NCBI GenBank assembly: GCA_025642075.2
Contig: JAODUO010000948.1
Coordinates: 221,001-285,000 of the forward strand
DNA from: Ridgeia piscesae
Lineage: Eukaryota; Annelida; Polychaeta; Sabellida; Siboglinidae
DNA length: 64,000 nt
Direction of reading: 5' to 3'
Numbering within the stretch: position 1 is the stretch's first letter; every line of letters starts with the position of its first letter. The position numbers were made by a program, and so were the translations under genes. The notes under the pieces were generated by a model, which was not told the DNA's origin, searched no databases, and worked only from the letters and a program-made list of their open reading frames with translations. Positions 25,331-37,900 of the stretch are shown here, piece after piece.

Positions 25331-25331
<1 letters not shown>

Positions 25332-25420
<89 letters not shown>

Positions 25421-25513
25421 CATATAATGAAAAGTTAACAATAGAAGAACTCCTGAATCCTCCATCATAAATGAACGAGTAATTATATGTGATCGTGGAT
25501 TTCTGTATATATA

Positions 25514-25565
<52 letters not shown>

Positions 25566-25567
25566 CG

Positions 25568-25616
<49 letters not shown>

Positions 25617-25663
25617 TTAAATATTACGGACCTATTGTATGTGAATGCTCTTATATGTATATA

Positions 25664-25732
<69 letters not shown>

Positions 25733-25943
25733 GACAAAGTCTTCAAGCAATAAGGAAGAAAAACTGCCTTTGTCTCTCACAAAATCAATAGCATGAACGG
25801 AAGAAATTGATTGTGATCGTTGGAGTTTCTGTCGTAAATTATGTTTAGATATACACATAAAAACATAAAATACATATTATATATAATACATACCGGGTAT
25901 GTATATATAGTCATGCATTTACAGTATACATAATAAACATTTG

Positions 25944-26022
<79 letters not shown>
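25332..26022. repeat. Cluster of five long (TA)n tracts
   Basis: TA tracts at about 25332-25418, 25506-25562, 25570-25613, 25668-25727 and 25949-26022, separated by 10-220 bp of unique sequence. They generate artefactual Ile-Tyr open frames on both strands. Confidence 0.95.
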
Positions 26023-26028
<6 letters not shown>

Positions 26029-26121
26029 GAATGCAACTCGCGGAATAATTACTACCATTTACTGCGGAGATTACGTAGATTTTAAACCATTCTTTGCATA
26101 TGGTTTTATATGCGTGGTAAA

Positions 26122-26304
26122 CAGCCTGTAACTTCGTCATTGTTTCAGTAAGCAGATACTTCTGAAACGCACACATGTAAACGTAGTTAGTTTGTTTGTC
26201 GGTAACTTGTTTACTACGACAATAAGTATATTGGTGTGAAGGGACACAATGGTTTCAACAGCCTGTAACTCAGTCATTGTTCAATTGAGCAGATACTTCT
26301 GAAG
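26122..26304. repeat. Direct repeat, two copies 136 bp apart
   Basis: ACAGCCTGTAACT.CGTCATTGTT followed by AGCAGATACTTCTGAA occurs at about 26122-26168 and again at 26258-26304. Confidence 0.65.
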
Positions 26305-26831
26305 CTGTTAGAATATTTATAATACAACTGATATTTTTCCACACAAGAACGTGAGCCCTTCGTTTGCATTTCGTAGCTGCCAGGAAGTTACTATTAGCAG
26401 ATCAGGCAAACAGCAATTGCTACTTACATCTTAGATATTTGGGACGGACGGACGCACTATAATAACGACAAACACATGGCGTAATAATATTATAAATATG
26501 CATCACACGTACTCTGTGATTACTATAATTATGACTATGCTATATTTACACATCAAAGGATGTTGTAATTAATATTAATTTTCTTGATAGGTTATACAAT
26601 CGCACGAAGATAAAACATAATATATAAAAAACAAAACATAAATTAAGTTATACTTTCAATAATGTACAGAAAGTCAATGAAACGTAATTTTATTTTCTAT
26701 ATTAACTATGCATTTAATATGTAATGTTATAATATCTATAATTGTATTATATTATAATACATAGGTATGACAATAAAAAATGTAATGTTTTAACATGTTT
26801 AACATGTTTTAACATGCGCCAGTAAAATCAT

Positions 26832-26975
26832 TGGGGCATTCCGACCAAAAATGGTGCATTGCGACTATACCGTTGGAGCATTGCGACTACATTGTAGGAG
26901 CATTGCGTTGGTGCTTTGCGACTAGGTTTGGGGCATTCCGGTAGTGGGCTATTCAGGCACTGGGCCATTCCGACT
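26832..26975. repeat. GCATTGCGAC-type short repeat cluster, copy 2
   Basis: At least eight iterations of GGGGCATTCCG / GGAGCATTGCGACTA-like units. Same family and orientation as 24216-24320. Confidence 0.75.
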
Positions 26976-27327
26976 ATAATAATATTATCGAGGTCATGGT
27001 CAGATCGAGAGTAGAGCATGTTTTTATTAATCATTGTTATTCGGGCTGTTTACATGCATTTACATTTAAAATGAAGAACATAGACCAATGAAAAAGATGA
27101 ACATAAAGCATCCACTACCAGTACCACTACGCTCTACCAGTTATTATACGAGCCCAGCCCCAGGGCAGTTGAGTTAGGTATGTAACCATTGCATTGGCAT
27201 TGATTACCCCGTCACCCGTGCCGTGGTGTACGGAAATGCTTGTTTGCGGTATTGGTAATCGTCCAGTTAACTGGCCTAACATAACTAGCCTAGCCTTTTC
27301 AAAACGGTTTACCATTTTCGCTAGCAG

Positions 27328-27366
27328 CTCGAGAAATAACGCGAAGTCACACCGTTATTTCTCGAG
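27328..27366. repeat. Perfect 14-bp hairpin with 11-bp loop
   Basis: CTCGAGAAATAACG and its exact reverse complement CGTTATTTCTCGAG are separated by 11 bases. Related CTCGAG / AAATAA.GC / CGTTATT pieces follow to about 27450 and recur at 29655-29735, so this is probably part of a dispersed element. Confidence 0.6.
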
Positions 27367-27459
27367 CAGCTCGCTAATTAACTGGAACTCTGACCGTTAT
27401 TTGCCGAGCTGTTCGAAAAATAATGCCGAATTGGTTCGTTATTACTTATTTATCGAGCA

Positions 27460-28580
27460 GATCTGGATGTGCACTTCAAAATATTGTCATGGCATATGCA
27501 TGTCGACATGCATGTACTAGGTATGTGACAAAAAATAAAAGTTAACCCGTCCCAACTTAATTGGTATCATTGAAAAGGGCTTGAACTTACCTTTCAAATG
27601 GTACCAAGATCACCTTTAGGTGACAAGTATTAAACAAGTTATGGTTTTCTCTACCTCAGAAATTAGGCTCGTTTTTGGCATTTGTCTTAATGGAAAACAG
27701 TTAGCAGATCTGATGTAACTTGTGACCCATTTCTTAGTTTTCTGGTGGTTTCATGCCATAAGTTTCTTAATTCTTGTTCAATTTTCAAAATGTTTGTACC
27801 ATTGGAAAGCATAGCAAATAAGAATTAGCCATTTTAAATCTAATTCATCTATGATTATATCGTATTTGCAGCAGACTTCTCATTTTCTAAGTAGAAGAAA
27901 AGAATGTGTCCTTTCTTAAGATGTCCCTCCGGTACCAGACTAAAGTTATCAATCAGATATTGACGGGCAACTCCAGGCTTGGATGATGGCACAACGTGTT
28001 TTTTATGTTTCTTCTTCATGAATTTCTGGAGACAACCAAAATATTTTATACCATCAATAATCTATAACTAATTATAACCTAATCAGCTGTTTAACTTTTT
28101 ATTTTAAAATTAAAATGTTTATCAAGAAATTTAATGTGTATTTTATTTATTATCCTATTGTCATCATTATATTATATCATCATATATAATGTAAATTAGA
28201 TATCATCATATTATAGTACTTACTGTATTACTGTACATATTTAATGTTCATGTACTGTAATTAAGGCAGCCAATGTGGATCCTCAACCTATGGTCTGGGG
28301 AAAAGAAATATTTAAAACAAACTGGAAAAAACCCAGAAAGTGTTCCTGTCCTGATTCTGAAATATATGGACAAAAATGCCTAATTGGCTAATACAATGGA
28401 CAAACTGAAGAGTATGGCAAAATCAACACTAGCATGTGGTGTCACTATTTGTAAACAAACGGTATTGCCGAATCAGATTGCTGGAATGTGGTAACGTTAC
28501 TTCCTCTCATCAAACCAGCCTCCAATTTAGAGTAGAATGCATGCATCAAAATCATCAATCATTACCTTTTACCTTGAATC
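27460..28580. other. Intergenic, nothing recognised
   Basis: AT-rich sequence without supported exons or repeats that I could assign. Confidence 0.4.
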
Positions 28581-28588
28581 CTCTTCTA

Positions 28589-29042
28589 CTACGTAGTCGA
28601 GGAGTTGACGAGGAAGGGAGTCAATCGGTGACTCGCGTAATCCTCCGCCCTATTTCGTAGGTACTTGTCAATGTGATCCTTAAATTGGTTGATGCTTGCG
28701 GACATAACAGCACTTTCAGGAAGTCTATTCCAATCGTTTACTATCCTTTGAGTGAAAGAGTACTTTCGTATATCAAGCCTAGAGTGTAATTTGTGTATTT
28801 TGTAAGGGTGCCCTCTTGTTTTGCCATCCTCATTTTCCATAATAAAGAAATCGGCAGGAAAAATACCATCCAACCCATTTATTATTTTAAAAACTTCCAA
28901 TAAATCGTTTGTTTGTTTTTAGTATTCTTAGTCGACCTGGATAGTCTGAATGCCTTAATTCAGGAATAATCCTGCTCATCCTTCGTTGTATAGATTCTAA
29001 TAAATCTATATCTTTCCGTTTAAATGGGTGTATCCAAACTAT
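28589..29042 (-). mobile_element. CR1/Jockey-type LINE, ORF2 C-terminal remnant
   Basis: The minus strand encodes KDIDLLESIQRRMSRIIPEL near 29000, then MEVFKIINGLDGIFPADFF, GHPYKIHKLHSRLDIRKYSF, RIVNDWNRLPESAV and INQFKDHIDKYL. This order is the well-known region after the reverse transcriptase of CR1/Jockey-like LINEs. A frame break lies near 28905. Only the 3' end is present, as expected from 5'-truncated insertion. Confidence 0.85.
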
Positions 29043-29654
29043 AATTATCACTTACCTTAGTAAATATCAATTCTCAGGACTTTAACACTATCGATAATCC
29101 CCAGTATTTTGTAGCAAAGTGAAAAATAACAGTATAAAGTTATTTTCACACAAAAATCCGTTTACATGGGGCCTTTCCAGAACCTATGTGTACTTTTGTG
29201 CACGATAAAACATGATGAGAGAATCGATAAATTTCCTTCAAATTCAGCACACACACCGTAAATAGACTGAACAAATATATTATAGGTTTCACAAATAATT
29301 TTGCATGTACATTCAATGTGATGGTTGGTGGTTTTATTCAACTTTCTTGGTAAAAAAATGGCAACAATTTCCGCATGCGAAATTCACAAACTTATTGGTT
29401 GCCAATTCACAAAATAAAACTGCGAGGCTGCAGAGGAAGATGTGAACAAGCTCATCAAAACAAACGCACATAGCCTTCTTAGAAAACAAAGCAACACAAC
29501 GCTGCGCAATTTTGACCGATCTCCGCCAGTGGTGGTAGTCATATCAGGCACGCGATCCGCAGATTGAGGCTGCGGCGATAAGCCAGTTGACCGGGTATTC
29601 ACACATAGCTACATGTACACTCTAGAGTGCATGTGCATGCACATCCAGATCTGC

Positions 29655-29740
29655 TCGAGCAATAAAGAACCAAGTCACTCTATTTGTCGCTTGAGAAATA
29701 ATGCAAACTCGGTTCGTTATTGCAGCTCGAGATATAGTCA
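29655..29740. repeat. Second copy of the CTCGAG/AAATAA element
   Basis: CTGCTCGAGCAATAAAGAAC, GAGAAATAATGCAAACTCGG and TCGTTATTGCAGCTCGAG resemble 27290-27430. Confidence 0.5.
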
Positions 29741-30149
29741 GTGCGACCTATTTTTGATGTGTAGGCTTATCTGTTCGGAATGCCATCTACACCACTTCCG
29801 GTACAAAGTAGTAAATTTTATTGTGTTTTAAGCAAATTCAATACCATTGAGCCGACGTGCACAAGCCGATGCCAAAGACACAGGGCATAAGCAGTTAGAT
29901 TTAGTGTGCATTGCAATGTTGAAATAAAAACCAATTAGCAATATTTTATAAATTTTGATTTAAAACAAATCTGCATATTTCAGGGCTTGTGTATTCACCT
30001 ACCAGGTGGCATTCTGTACCAGCTGTCTGCTGTTGGTGCAACAGTTACTACTTTAAGACTATCAGTGCCCACTGTAGAAGGTAACCTGAGTGTTAATAAT
30101 ATTATGGTTGATTAGCTTAAGTGTATGTTTTTATTTGAACAATTGTTAA

Positions 30150-30510
30150 TATTTTAATAATAGTAATAACATTGTTGGTAACATGTTGATAACATTTGCA
30201 AGTAATTTTATTTTGCAAAAGTTACACAAGTTCAGTGTATCTGACACTTGACAGATGTTTGCTGTCCACAATAATGTCCAAAGATAGCCAGAGCAGTGTA
30301 AATACATATCTTGATATTGAGCTTAACTGGATAAAGCTTGTCTAATTTTGCACAGGCATTTCCAGTTGTAGTGCTATGCAAAAAATCTGTATTTTTAATC
30401 CTGAAGTGCCAATACCATTTATTGAAATGTAGTAATATTTTCTCTAATTTTGTATTGCCACTCCATGTCTTAATACACCTGTATGCCACCATGATTCATC
30501 AAAATCACAG
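30150..30510. repeat. Intronic direct repeat, copy 1 (upstream of the zinc-finger exon)
   Basis: About 360 bp with landmarks AACATGTTGATAACATTTGC, GACACTTGACAGATGTTTGC, GAGCTTAACTGGATAA, TTTTGCACAGGCATTTCC and CTCTAATTTTGTATTG. The same order of landmarks recurs at 31745-32145, so the two copies flank the exon at 30718-31709. Confidence 0.8.
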
Positions 30511-30717
30511 TATAATCAAAAGGACTTTGAAACACTGCATTTTGGTCAATTTTATATTAATTGGTCTGGATTATCAACATTTATGGTGTAACTGTCCTAG
30601 AGAGGATGGCATCTTCCGACCTCCATAGAATTTACCATAGACAGACTGTAGCATAATGGTAAGCCCTCCATGATTGTAAAGAACAGCCTTTTGACGACAT
30701 GTTACTTATGCTTCCAG

Positions 30718-31709
30718 GTATTGCCCACACAGACGAGTGAAACCATGAACTCGACCGGTGATGAAGACATGTTGCAGCCAGTCAAACAGTACACCATTCT
30801 GCGTCCAAGTAAAAGGATCAAGTCAGAGCAGAGTCTGTCTGACAGTGACAACACTGACAGCAATAGCTGTGTAGCCAGTAGCTGGATGGTAGCAGTAAAT
30901 GGTGTAGTGGCAGAAACGTCATTCGATTCAAATATTCCCACAGAGAACAGTACAGTGCCAATAATTAACGAACCCGGAGACCAAGCAGTGATCACATCTG
31001 AAATCGGTGAAACCAACAGGACAAAGGATGACATAGAAGAAAGTACTGATGTTATTCCTATGGAACGGTGGTGCGTGATTACGGTTGGAGTCAACAGAAC
31101 AAGTGGAACAGAGGAGATCTGTACAATAGGAGAAGGGATGCCAAACACTATTTCTATGAAAGGGCGTCATGACGTTGTGGTTAATACTGAAGTTGTTCAG
31201 TCTGACAGGACAGAAGACGTTGGAACGGTCCATGTAAAGAGTACTAACATTGATGCTACAGAAGGATATTGTGATGCACTGAATAAGTGTGAAGACACCC
31301 AGTGTGACAGAACAGAACATGTTGGTGCAGAGGAAGAAACAATTAGTAATATTTGTCACACAGAAGAAAGTCACAACGCACTGAATGTGAGTGAAGTCAT
31401 TCAACACGACAGAACACAAGACAAAGTCATACAGCAAGGGGTGACGTCTAACAATGCTTCCACGGAAGAATGGTGTGATGTGGTCAAGGGTAAACAACTA
31501 TTGCCGACAACTGACAAAACCATAACTACAGCGTCTCCTACATCTGGCAAGACAACATCTGTAGGCATTCCAGTGAAATCAAAGAGACGACCTGTTCTTA
31601 AATGCAGCGTGTGTTCGAAGATGTTTGGCCGGCTCCGTTGTCTCAGAGTACATGAAACATGTCACAGGAAACAGAAATCTTATTTGGGTCAAAACGTGCA
31701 ACACGAAAG
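30718..31709 (+). CDS. Acidic zinc-finger exon, one C2H2 finger (gene 2)
   Basis: The acceptor TATGCTTCCAG (ending 30717) opens phase 0 with VLPTQTSETMNST. The MNST segment aligns with QNST at 9527 and 46283. Next come LQPVKQYTILRPSKRIKSE (the KQY motif and a sumoylation-like IKSE), SDSDNTDSNS, and WMVAVNGVVAETS, which matches WMVSPGGILTEVS of the first gene. An acidic linker follows with several degenerate repeats of about 35 residues (for example NTEVVQSDRTEDVG, CEDTQCDRTEHVG, SEVIQHDRTQD). One C2H2 finger lies at 31603-31665 (CSVC...HETCH). The donor GAAAG|GTATGT leaves phase 2, matching the acceptor at 32201. If this were the 5'-most exon, translation could start at ATG 30745. The upstream exon was not found; the CTHRC1-like gene separates it from the THAP exon. 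Confidence 0.75.
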
Positions 31710-31744
31710 GTATGTTTTTTATTGTCACTCCTAACTAGAATATT

Positions 31745-32145
31745 ATTAGTAATAATAATACAGAAATTGATAACATGTTGATGACATTTCTTAATAATTT
31801 TGTTTTGTGAAGTTACATAATTTCAAAGTATCTGTGACACTTGACAGACGTTTGTTGTCCAGTGTGTCCACAGAGCATGTTTTCAGAAATAGCCGGAGTA
31901 CCATGAAAATGCATGTTGGCATGCTGAGCTTAACTGGATAATAAGCACTCCTAATTTTGCACAGGCATTTCCCATTGTATTGCTACAAAAATCTGTATTT
32001 GATTGAATCCTTCTAAGGGCATCTCATGACAAAAACAATTTTTTAATGGCATCACTATATGCCTATTTAATTAAATGTAATATTGTCTCTAATTTTGTAT
32101 TGACACCTGTTGTAATGCCACTGTGGTTCACCAAAATCACGATAC
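31745..32145. repeat. Intronic direct repeat, copy 2 (downstream of the zinc-finger exon)
   Basis: Diverged copy of 30150-30510 with the same landmarks in the same order, shifted by about 1.6 kb. It points to an old local tandem duplication. Confidence 0.8.
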
Positions 32146-32200
32146 CTACCAAATGACTTCAGGGCCTCGTGAACTATTTCATCATGTCTGCTTGTTTCAG

Positions 32201-32588
32201 TGGACCGATGCAGATTCATGCACGAGAAAGCAGTTCAGATAAAGTTAGCACGAATGATACGACAGAAGAGGCGTGTTCCGCAGGACTGCAGGTTGTAAAG
32301 TCAACCAGCAGTCATCCGCCTGATGTCAGCAGAGAGACGACGAAAGTGAAACTGAAAACATGTAAAGTTGTGCTGACTGACTTGTTTGTATCTCACACAC
32401 ACAATGCTGTTTGTGTTGGAATGACAAATGGATCGGTTGGCGGTGACGATGGCGGCGGTGACTTCAAAGCAGGGATTAGACTACAGAAGATGGGTGATGT
32501 CAAACTAGAGGAAATGGATGTAGAGAAGACGGGTGGACACAGTGAAGAGCAGCTGCATGCCAGTGGTCTGTCGTCTCTCACCAAGGAG
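32201..32588 (+). CDS. Linker exon of gene 2
   Basis: The acceptor CTTGTTTCAG ends at 32200. One base completes the split codon from 31709 (AG + T = Ser), then GPMQIHARESSSDKVSTND and an open linker rich in Ser, Thr, Glu and Lys. It includes VKLKTCKVVLTDLFV, a glycine/aspartate stretch (GGDDGGG) and VKLEEMDVEK, where VKLE is a sumoylation-like motif. I place the end at GAG|GTTTGT (after 32588, phase 0), which fits the phase-0 acceptor at 33441. If read through, the frame ends at TAG 32633 after CLNCSLCG. No domain is recognised. The donor is weak, so the 3' border is the least certain part. Confidence 0.6.
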
Positions 32589-33440
32589 GTTTGTCTCAAC
32601 TGTAGCTTGTGTGGTTTGTATTGCTGTACATAGATGGACATCGTGGTGTGGACCCAATATGCCACCTTTTCTGGGAGCCTCAGCCGGCGAACGTTTTATG
32701 GGGGTAAGCCTCCCATCTGTTTTGTGTGAGACCCATCATCCATCTCCCATAGCCTACCTGTTTAGGGGGACTAACTTTCTCTCTTCTTCCTGTTTCATAT
32801 GATAGTTTGCACATACATACAACATTCTAGCATATGTTTGATTTTTGTGACCATCTTTTTGCAAAATATATGGTAAATCAAAGGTGTCTTGTTGCTTTTG
32901 GTCACATTGGACATTTATAGCACATGTACATTTGGGGCACATAAATAATTAACATGACACATGCATATATTCTGTGTAGATATGATTCTTAGGATACATC
33001 TGTACGTAAGAGTCAAGTGCATATGTTGATCTGGCATGTTAATGAAACTTCAGAAGGGATACGTTGTCTTTTTGGTCATATGATTATTCTAGCTCAACAT
33101 TGTATTTGATATTCCAATCATAAATTACACAGAATGCCCTGTAAAAATACCCGTATTTAACATGGTACAAAGGAAATATTTATTGTGGTTTGCTGCAAAA
33201 CCAGCTGTTCCAGTTCTACAAGGGTTTACCAGTGTACACTGTTGTTACAAGTAGGCAGAGTTTGTGTAATTCAAATCAGTTAAATTTGTTGGAAAAACAG
33301 TACACGTACATCGTGTACATACAAACTGTACAGTTACATAATTTGTAGTTGATAGCATCTGACAGATACATATATGCACCTAAATGTAATGATTGCAGGA
33401 CTGTTTCCGTGTTTGTGACTATTATGCCCTCTGGTGGCAG

Positions 33441-33607
33441 GTGCTGAAGTACTCGCAGGTGGACGTGAATCGGATGCTCAACGAGTGGAAGCTGGCGTTG
33501 CAGGCGAAGGATAATGAGTGGCTGAAGAAACTAGAAGCAAAGGACGAAGAAAAGAACTTGCTCAGAGACATGGTCAACACACTGAAGCAGTCCAATGCAC
33601 AGTTGAA
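33441..33607 (+). CDS. Coiled-coil exon 1 of gene 2
   Basis: After GTGGCAG (33440), 167 nt encode a highly charged helix from VLKYSQVDVNRMLNEWKLAL through AKDNEWLKKLEAKDEEKNLL to NTLKQSNAQLK. Hydrophobic positions recur in heptads and no helix breaker occurs, as expected for a dimerising coiled coil. THAP and zinc-finger regulators often carry one. The donor AA|GTGAGT leaves phase 2, as required by the acceptor at 34856. Confidence 0.7.
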
Positions 33608-34855
33608 GTGAGTATTGCTGAATATTGTTGCTGAATATTTTCACAGGCACGACACTTCAAAGCACACATGTACATGTGCTTGTTACGTGGAAAGTACCTT
33701 TGCTTTTAGAGTAAAATCACATGGTATGATATACTGCAAATTTTGGTGTCTAACATACCCCAATGCATGTGTGATATACATAATCACTTGCTAAATATTG
33801 ATGTAATTTTTTATTACTACATATATGCTTATGTATAATATGCGCCCTGAGTAGTCACATCATGTGATTTCTCCATTTCTGATAGTTTTTTAAGCCTTGC
33901 TCATGGTTGGCCATTGTCAGTTCATTGAAGTTTATTTGTGTACTGATTCTTGAGTCTATTTCATAATTACAAAATATCCTTTAGACCCATATGCAAGTTA
34001 TGGAATTCTCTTTGCTGTGTTCAGAATCACTGCACTTGACATTGCCCTGTGAGTTGTAGTAAACCCATATCCATTATAGACTTACCATTGCACAAAAATA
34101 ATATCTGCATATAATAAAACTTTACCTCATCGACCTGGAATTGTTCGACAAAATAATTTGCAACAGGAAGTCTACTGTCTTGAACTTGGGAACATTCACC
34201 ATCAGTAGGCACTGTGTGTAACACATGTCCCGTCAGTATTTTCAATAAAGCTGGCTTTTTGTTTACCAACTGACAACTTTAAAATTGCAAACTTTGTTGC
34301 AAGTTTCAATTCATTGAGTAACTCTAGTAACACATCACAATTTGCCAGGCACTATGCCTTCAATTAATATCTTAATATTAAATAAAGAAATAAAATGGTC
34401 AAGGAACAGGAACTATCCTTTAAACTGGTCGACCTGGCCTGGTTGATACTTGATAGTTGATGTGATACTTGTGTTCCAATATTGTTCTGAAGGACGTACA
34501 GAAATGCATTATTTTACTTGGCTTTCCCAATTTGGTTTTTATAGACAAGATAATGCTTGATAGGAATCATAGGATATTATACCAGTAACATTAATGTTGA
34601 TCACTTGACTGTGTTTTCATAAAGACCACTGATGAAAATGTGTAATGGCTTCTGAGTAATCATGATGGTGACATACTAATTAACTTCCCTTTGATGTGTT
34701 CGCAGGGTGGCAATTCAAATATGCTGTCCGGGTAGAATACATAACAAAAATTCTCACAAATGTCAGTCTGTCTGTCGCAACTGTTGTCACCTGCAGTTTA
34801 TTTGCTAGCCTTTAACACGAGGGCATTGTTCAACTGGAAGTGGATTTATTTTCAG

Positions 34856-34899
34856 ACGAGACATTGCTGAGTACGAGCGCAAGCTTATGGAAGTCATTG
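34856..34899 (+). CDS. Coiled-coil exon 2 of gene 2 (44 nt)
   Basis: This short exon follows TTATTTTCAG. The first base completes Lys, then RDIAEYERKLMEVI continues the coiled coil without a break. The donor ATTG|GTGAGT leaves phase 1, matching the acceptor at 45154. Only about 45 bp separate this donor from minisatellite A. It is too short to be found as an open frame alone; phase and helix continuity are the evidence. Confidence 0.65.
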
Positions 34900-34942
34900 G
34901 TGAGTTGAGCTGAGTGCACCACTCCATGACAGATAGGCCATG

Positions 34943-37900
34943 TCAGTGTAAATGTGGCAGTAAAACAGGAATGCCAATGTAAATGTGGCAGTAAAACAGG
35001 AATGCCAATGTAAATGTGGCAGTAAAACAGGAATGCCAGTATAGATGTGGCAGTAAAACAGGAATGCAAGTGTAAATATGGCAGTAAAACAGGAATGCCA
35101 ATGTAAATGTGGCAGTAAAACAGGAATGCCAGTGTAAATGTGGCAGTAAAACAGGAATGCCAGTGTAAATGTGGCAGTAAAACAGGAATGCCAGTATAGA
35201 TGTGGCAGTAAAACAGGAATGCTAGTGTAAATGTGGCAGTAAAACAGGAATGCCAGTATAGATGTGGCAGTAAAACAGGAATGCAAGTGTAAATATGGCA
35301 GTAAAACAGGAATGCCAATGTAAATGTGGCAGTAAAACAGGAATGCAAGTGTAAATGTGGCAGTAAAACAGGAATGCCAGTATAAATGTGGCAGTAAAAC
35401 AGGAATGCCAATGTAAATGTGGCAGTAAAACAGGAATGCCAGTATAGATGTGGCAGTAAAACAGGAATGCTAGTGTAAATGTGGCAGTAAAACAGGAATG
35501 CCAATGTAAATGTGGCAGTAAAACAGGAATGCCAGTATAAATGTGGCAGTAAAACAGGAATGCCAGTATAAATGTGGCAGTAAAACAGGAATGCAAGTGT
35601 AGATGTGGCAGTAAAACAGGAATGCAAGTGTAGATGTGGCAGTAAAACAGGAATGCCAGTGTAAATGTGGCAGTAAAACAGGAATGCCAATGTAGATGTG
35701 GCAGTAAAACAGGAATGCCAATGTAAATGTGGCAGTAAAACAGGAATGCCAGTATAAATGTGTCAGTAAAACAGGAATGCCAGTATAAATGTGGCAGTAA
35801 AACAGGAATGCAAGTGTAGATGTGGCAGTAAAACAGGAATGCAAGTGTAGATGTGGCAGTAAAACAGGAATGCCAGTGTAAATGTGGCAGTAAAACAGGA
35901 ATGCCAATGTAGATGTGGCAGTAAAACAGGAATGCCAGTGTAAATGTGGCAGTAAAACAGGAATGCAAGTGTAGATGTGGCAGTAAAACAGGAATGCAAG
36001 TGTAGATGTGGCAGTAAAACAGGAATGCCAGTGTAAATGTGGCAGTAAAACAGGAATGCCAATGTAGATGTGGCAGTAAAACAGGAATGCCAGTATAAAT
36101 GTGGCAGTAAAACAGGAATGCCAATGTAAATGTGGCAGTAAAACAGGAATGCAAGTGTAGATGTGGCAGTAAAACAGGAATGCCAATATAAATATGGCAG
36201 TAAAACAGGAATGCCAGTTAAATGTGCAGTAAAACAGGAATGCAAGTGTAAATGTGGCAGTAAAACAGGAATGCCAGTGTAAATGTGGCAGTAAAACAGG
36301 AATGCCAGTGTAAATGTGGCAGTAAAACAAGGGAATAGCAAAGTGTAGATGTGGCAGTAAAACAGGAATGCCATGTAAATGTGGCAGTAAAACAGGAATG
36401 CCAGTTAAATGTGGCAGTAAAACAGGAATGCAGTGTAAATGTGGCAGTAAAACAGGAATGCAGTGTAAATGTGGCAGTAAAACAGGAATGCCAATGTAAT
36501 GTGGCAGTAAAACAGGAATGCAGTGAAATGTGGCAGTAAAACAGGAATGCAGTGTAAATGTGGCAGTAAAACAGGAATGCCAGTGTAATGTGGCAGTAAA
36601 ACAGGAATGCCAATGTAAATGTGGCAGTAAAACAGGAATGCTAGTGTAAATGTGGCAGTAAAACAGGAATGCAGTGTAAATGTGGCAGTAAAACAGGAAT
36701 GCCAGTGTAAATGTGGCAGTAAAACAGGAATGCCAGTGTAAATGTGGCAGTAAAACAGGAATGCCAGTGTAAATGTGGCAGTAAAACAGGTAAGTGGCAG
36801 TAAAACAGGAATGCAGTGTAAATGTGGCAGTAAAACAGGAATGCCAGTGTAAATGTGGCAGTAAAACAGGAATGCAGTTAAATGTGGCAGTAAAACAGGA
36901 ATGCAGTGTAAATGTGGGAGTAAAACAGGAATGCATGTAAATGTGGCAGTAAAACAGGAATGCCAGTATAAATGTGGCAGTAAAACAGGAATGCAAGTGT
37001 AGATGTGGCAGTAAAACAGGAATGCCAATGTAAATGTGGCAGTAAAACAGTAATGCTAGTGTAAATGTGGCAGTAAAACAGGAATGCCATGTAAATGTGG
37101 CAGTAAAACAGGAATGCAGTGTAAATGTGGCAGTAAAACAGGAATGCTAGTGTAAATGTGGCAGTAAAACAGGAATGCAAGTGTAAATGTGGCAGTAAAA
37201 CAGGAATGCCAATGTAAATGTGGCAGTAAAACAGGAATGCCAGTATAAATGTGGCAGTAAAACAGGAATGCCAGTGTAAATGTGGCAGTAAAACAGGAAC
37301 AGTGTAATGTGGCAGTAAAACAGGAATGCAGTGTAAATGTGGCAGTAAAACAGGAATGCCATGTAAATGTGGCAGTAAAACAGGAATGCAGTGTAAATGT
37401 GGCAGTAAAACAGAACAGTAATGGGCCCAAAGTAAATGTGGCAGTAAAACAGGAATGCTAGTGTAAATGTGGCAGTAAAAAGGAATGCTAGTGTAAATGT
37501 GGCAGTAAAACAGGAATGCCAGTTAAATGTGGCAGTAAAACAGGAATGCCAGTTAAATGTGGCAGTAAAACAGGAATGCAGTGTAATGTGGCAGTAAAAG
37601 GAATGCCAGTGTAAATGTGGCAGTAAAACAGGAATGCCTGTGTGTGGCAGTAAAACAGGAATGCTAGTGTAAATGTGGCAGTAAAACAGGAATGCCAAAT
37701 GTAAATGGAGTAAAACAGGAATGCTAGTGTAAATGTGGCAGTAAAACAGGAATGCCAATGTAAATGTGGCAGTAAAACAGGAATGCTAGTGTAAATGTGG
37801 CAGTAAAACAGGAATGCCAGTATAAATGTGGCAGTAAAACAGGAATGCCAGTGTAAATGTGGCAGTAAAACAGGAATGCCAGTGTAAATGTGGCAGTAAA

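Larger units (their letters stand above)
22684..25331. repeat. Large imperfect palindrome, arms about 0.9-1.1 kb
   Basis: Left arm 22684-23801 and right arm 24451-25331 are inverted copies. Outer ends: CAGTTTCCACTTTAAGACTA near 22708 and its complement near 25300. Middle: GGGCGACGCAATAT near 22958 and its complement near 25180. Inner half is the best conserved: ATTCACGGATGCACTAGCTA near 23178 matches, inverted, near 25080, and similarity is nearly continuous inward to the inner ends ATTTTTTGCCGA (about 23801) and TCGGCAAAAAT (about 24451). The arms differ in length, partly through a longer (TA)n tract in the left arm. The spacer is about 650 bp. Confidence 0.85.

Noticed and set aside
25298..26176. 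Ile-Tyr repeat open frames here and at all other (TA)n tracts
   Set aside because: TA dinucleotides read as alternating Ile/Tyr in every frame; no independent evidence for coding.
29984..30080. Candidate exon with good splice sites (acceptor CATATTTCAG, donor GAAG|GTAACC)
   Set aside because: Its phase-1 donor does not fit the phase-0 acceptor at 30718. In addition, the phrase ACTTTAAGACTATCA recurs in both arms of the large palindrome (about 22715 and 25295), so it is more likely a dispersed repeat.
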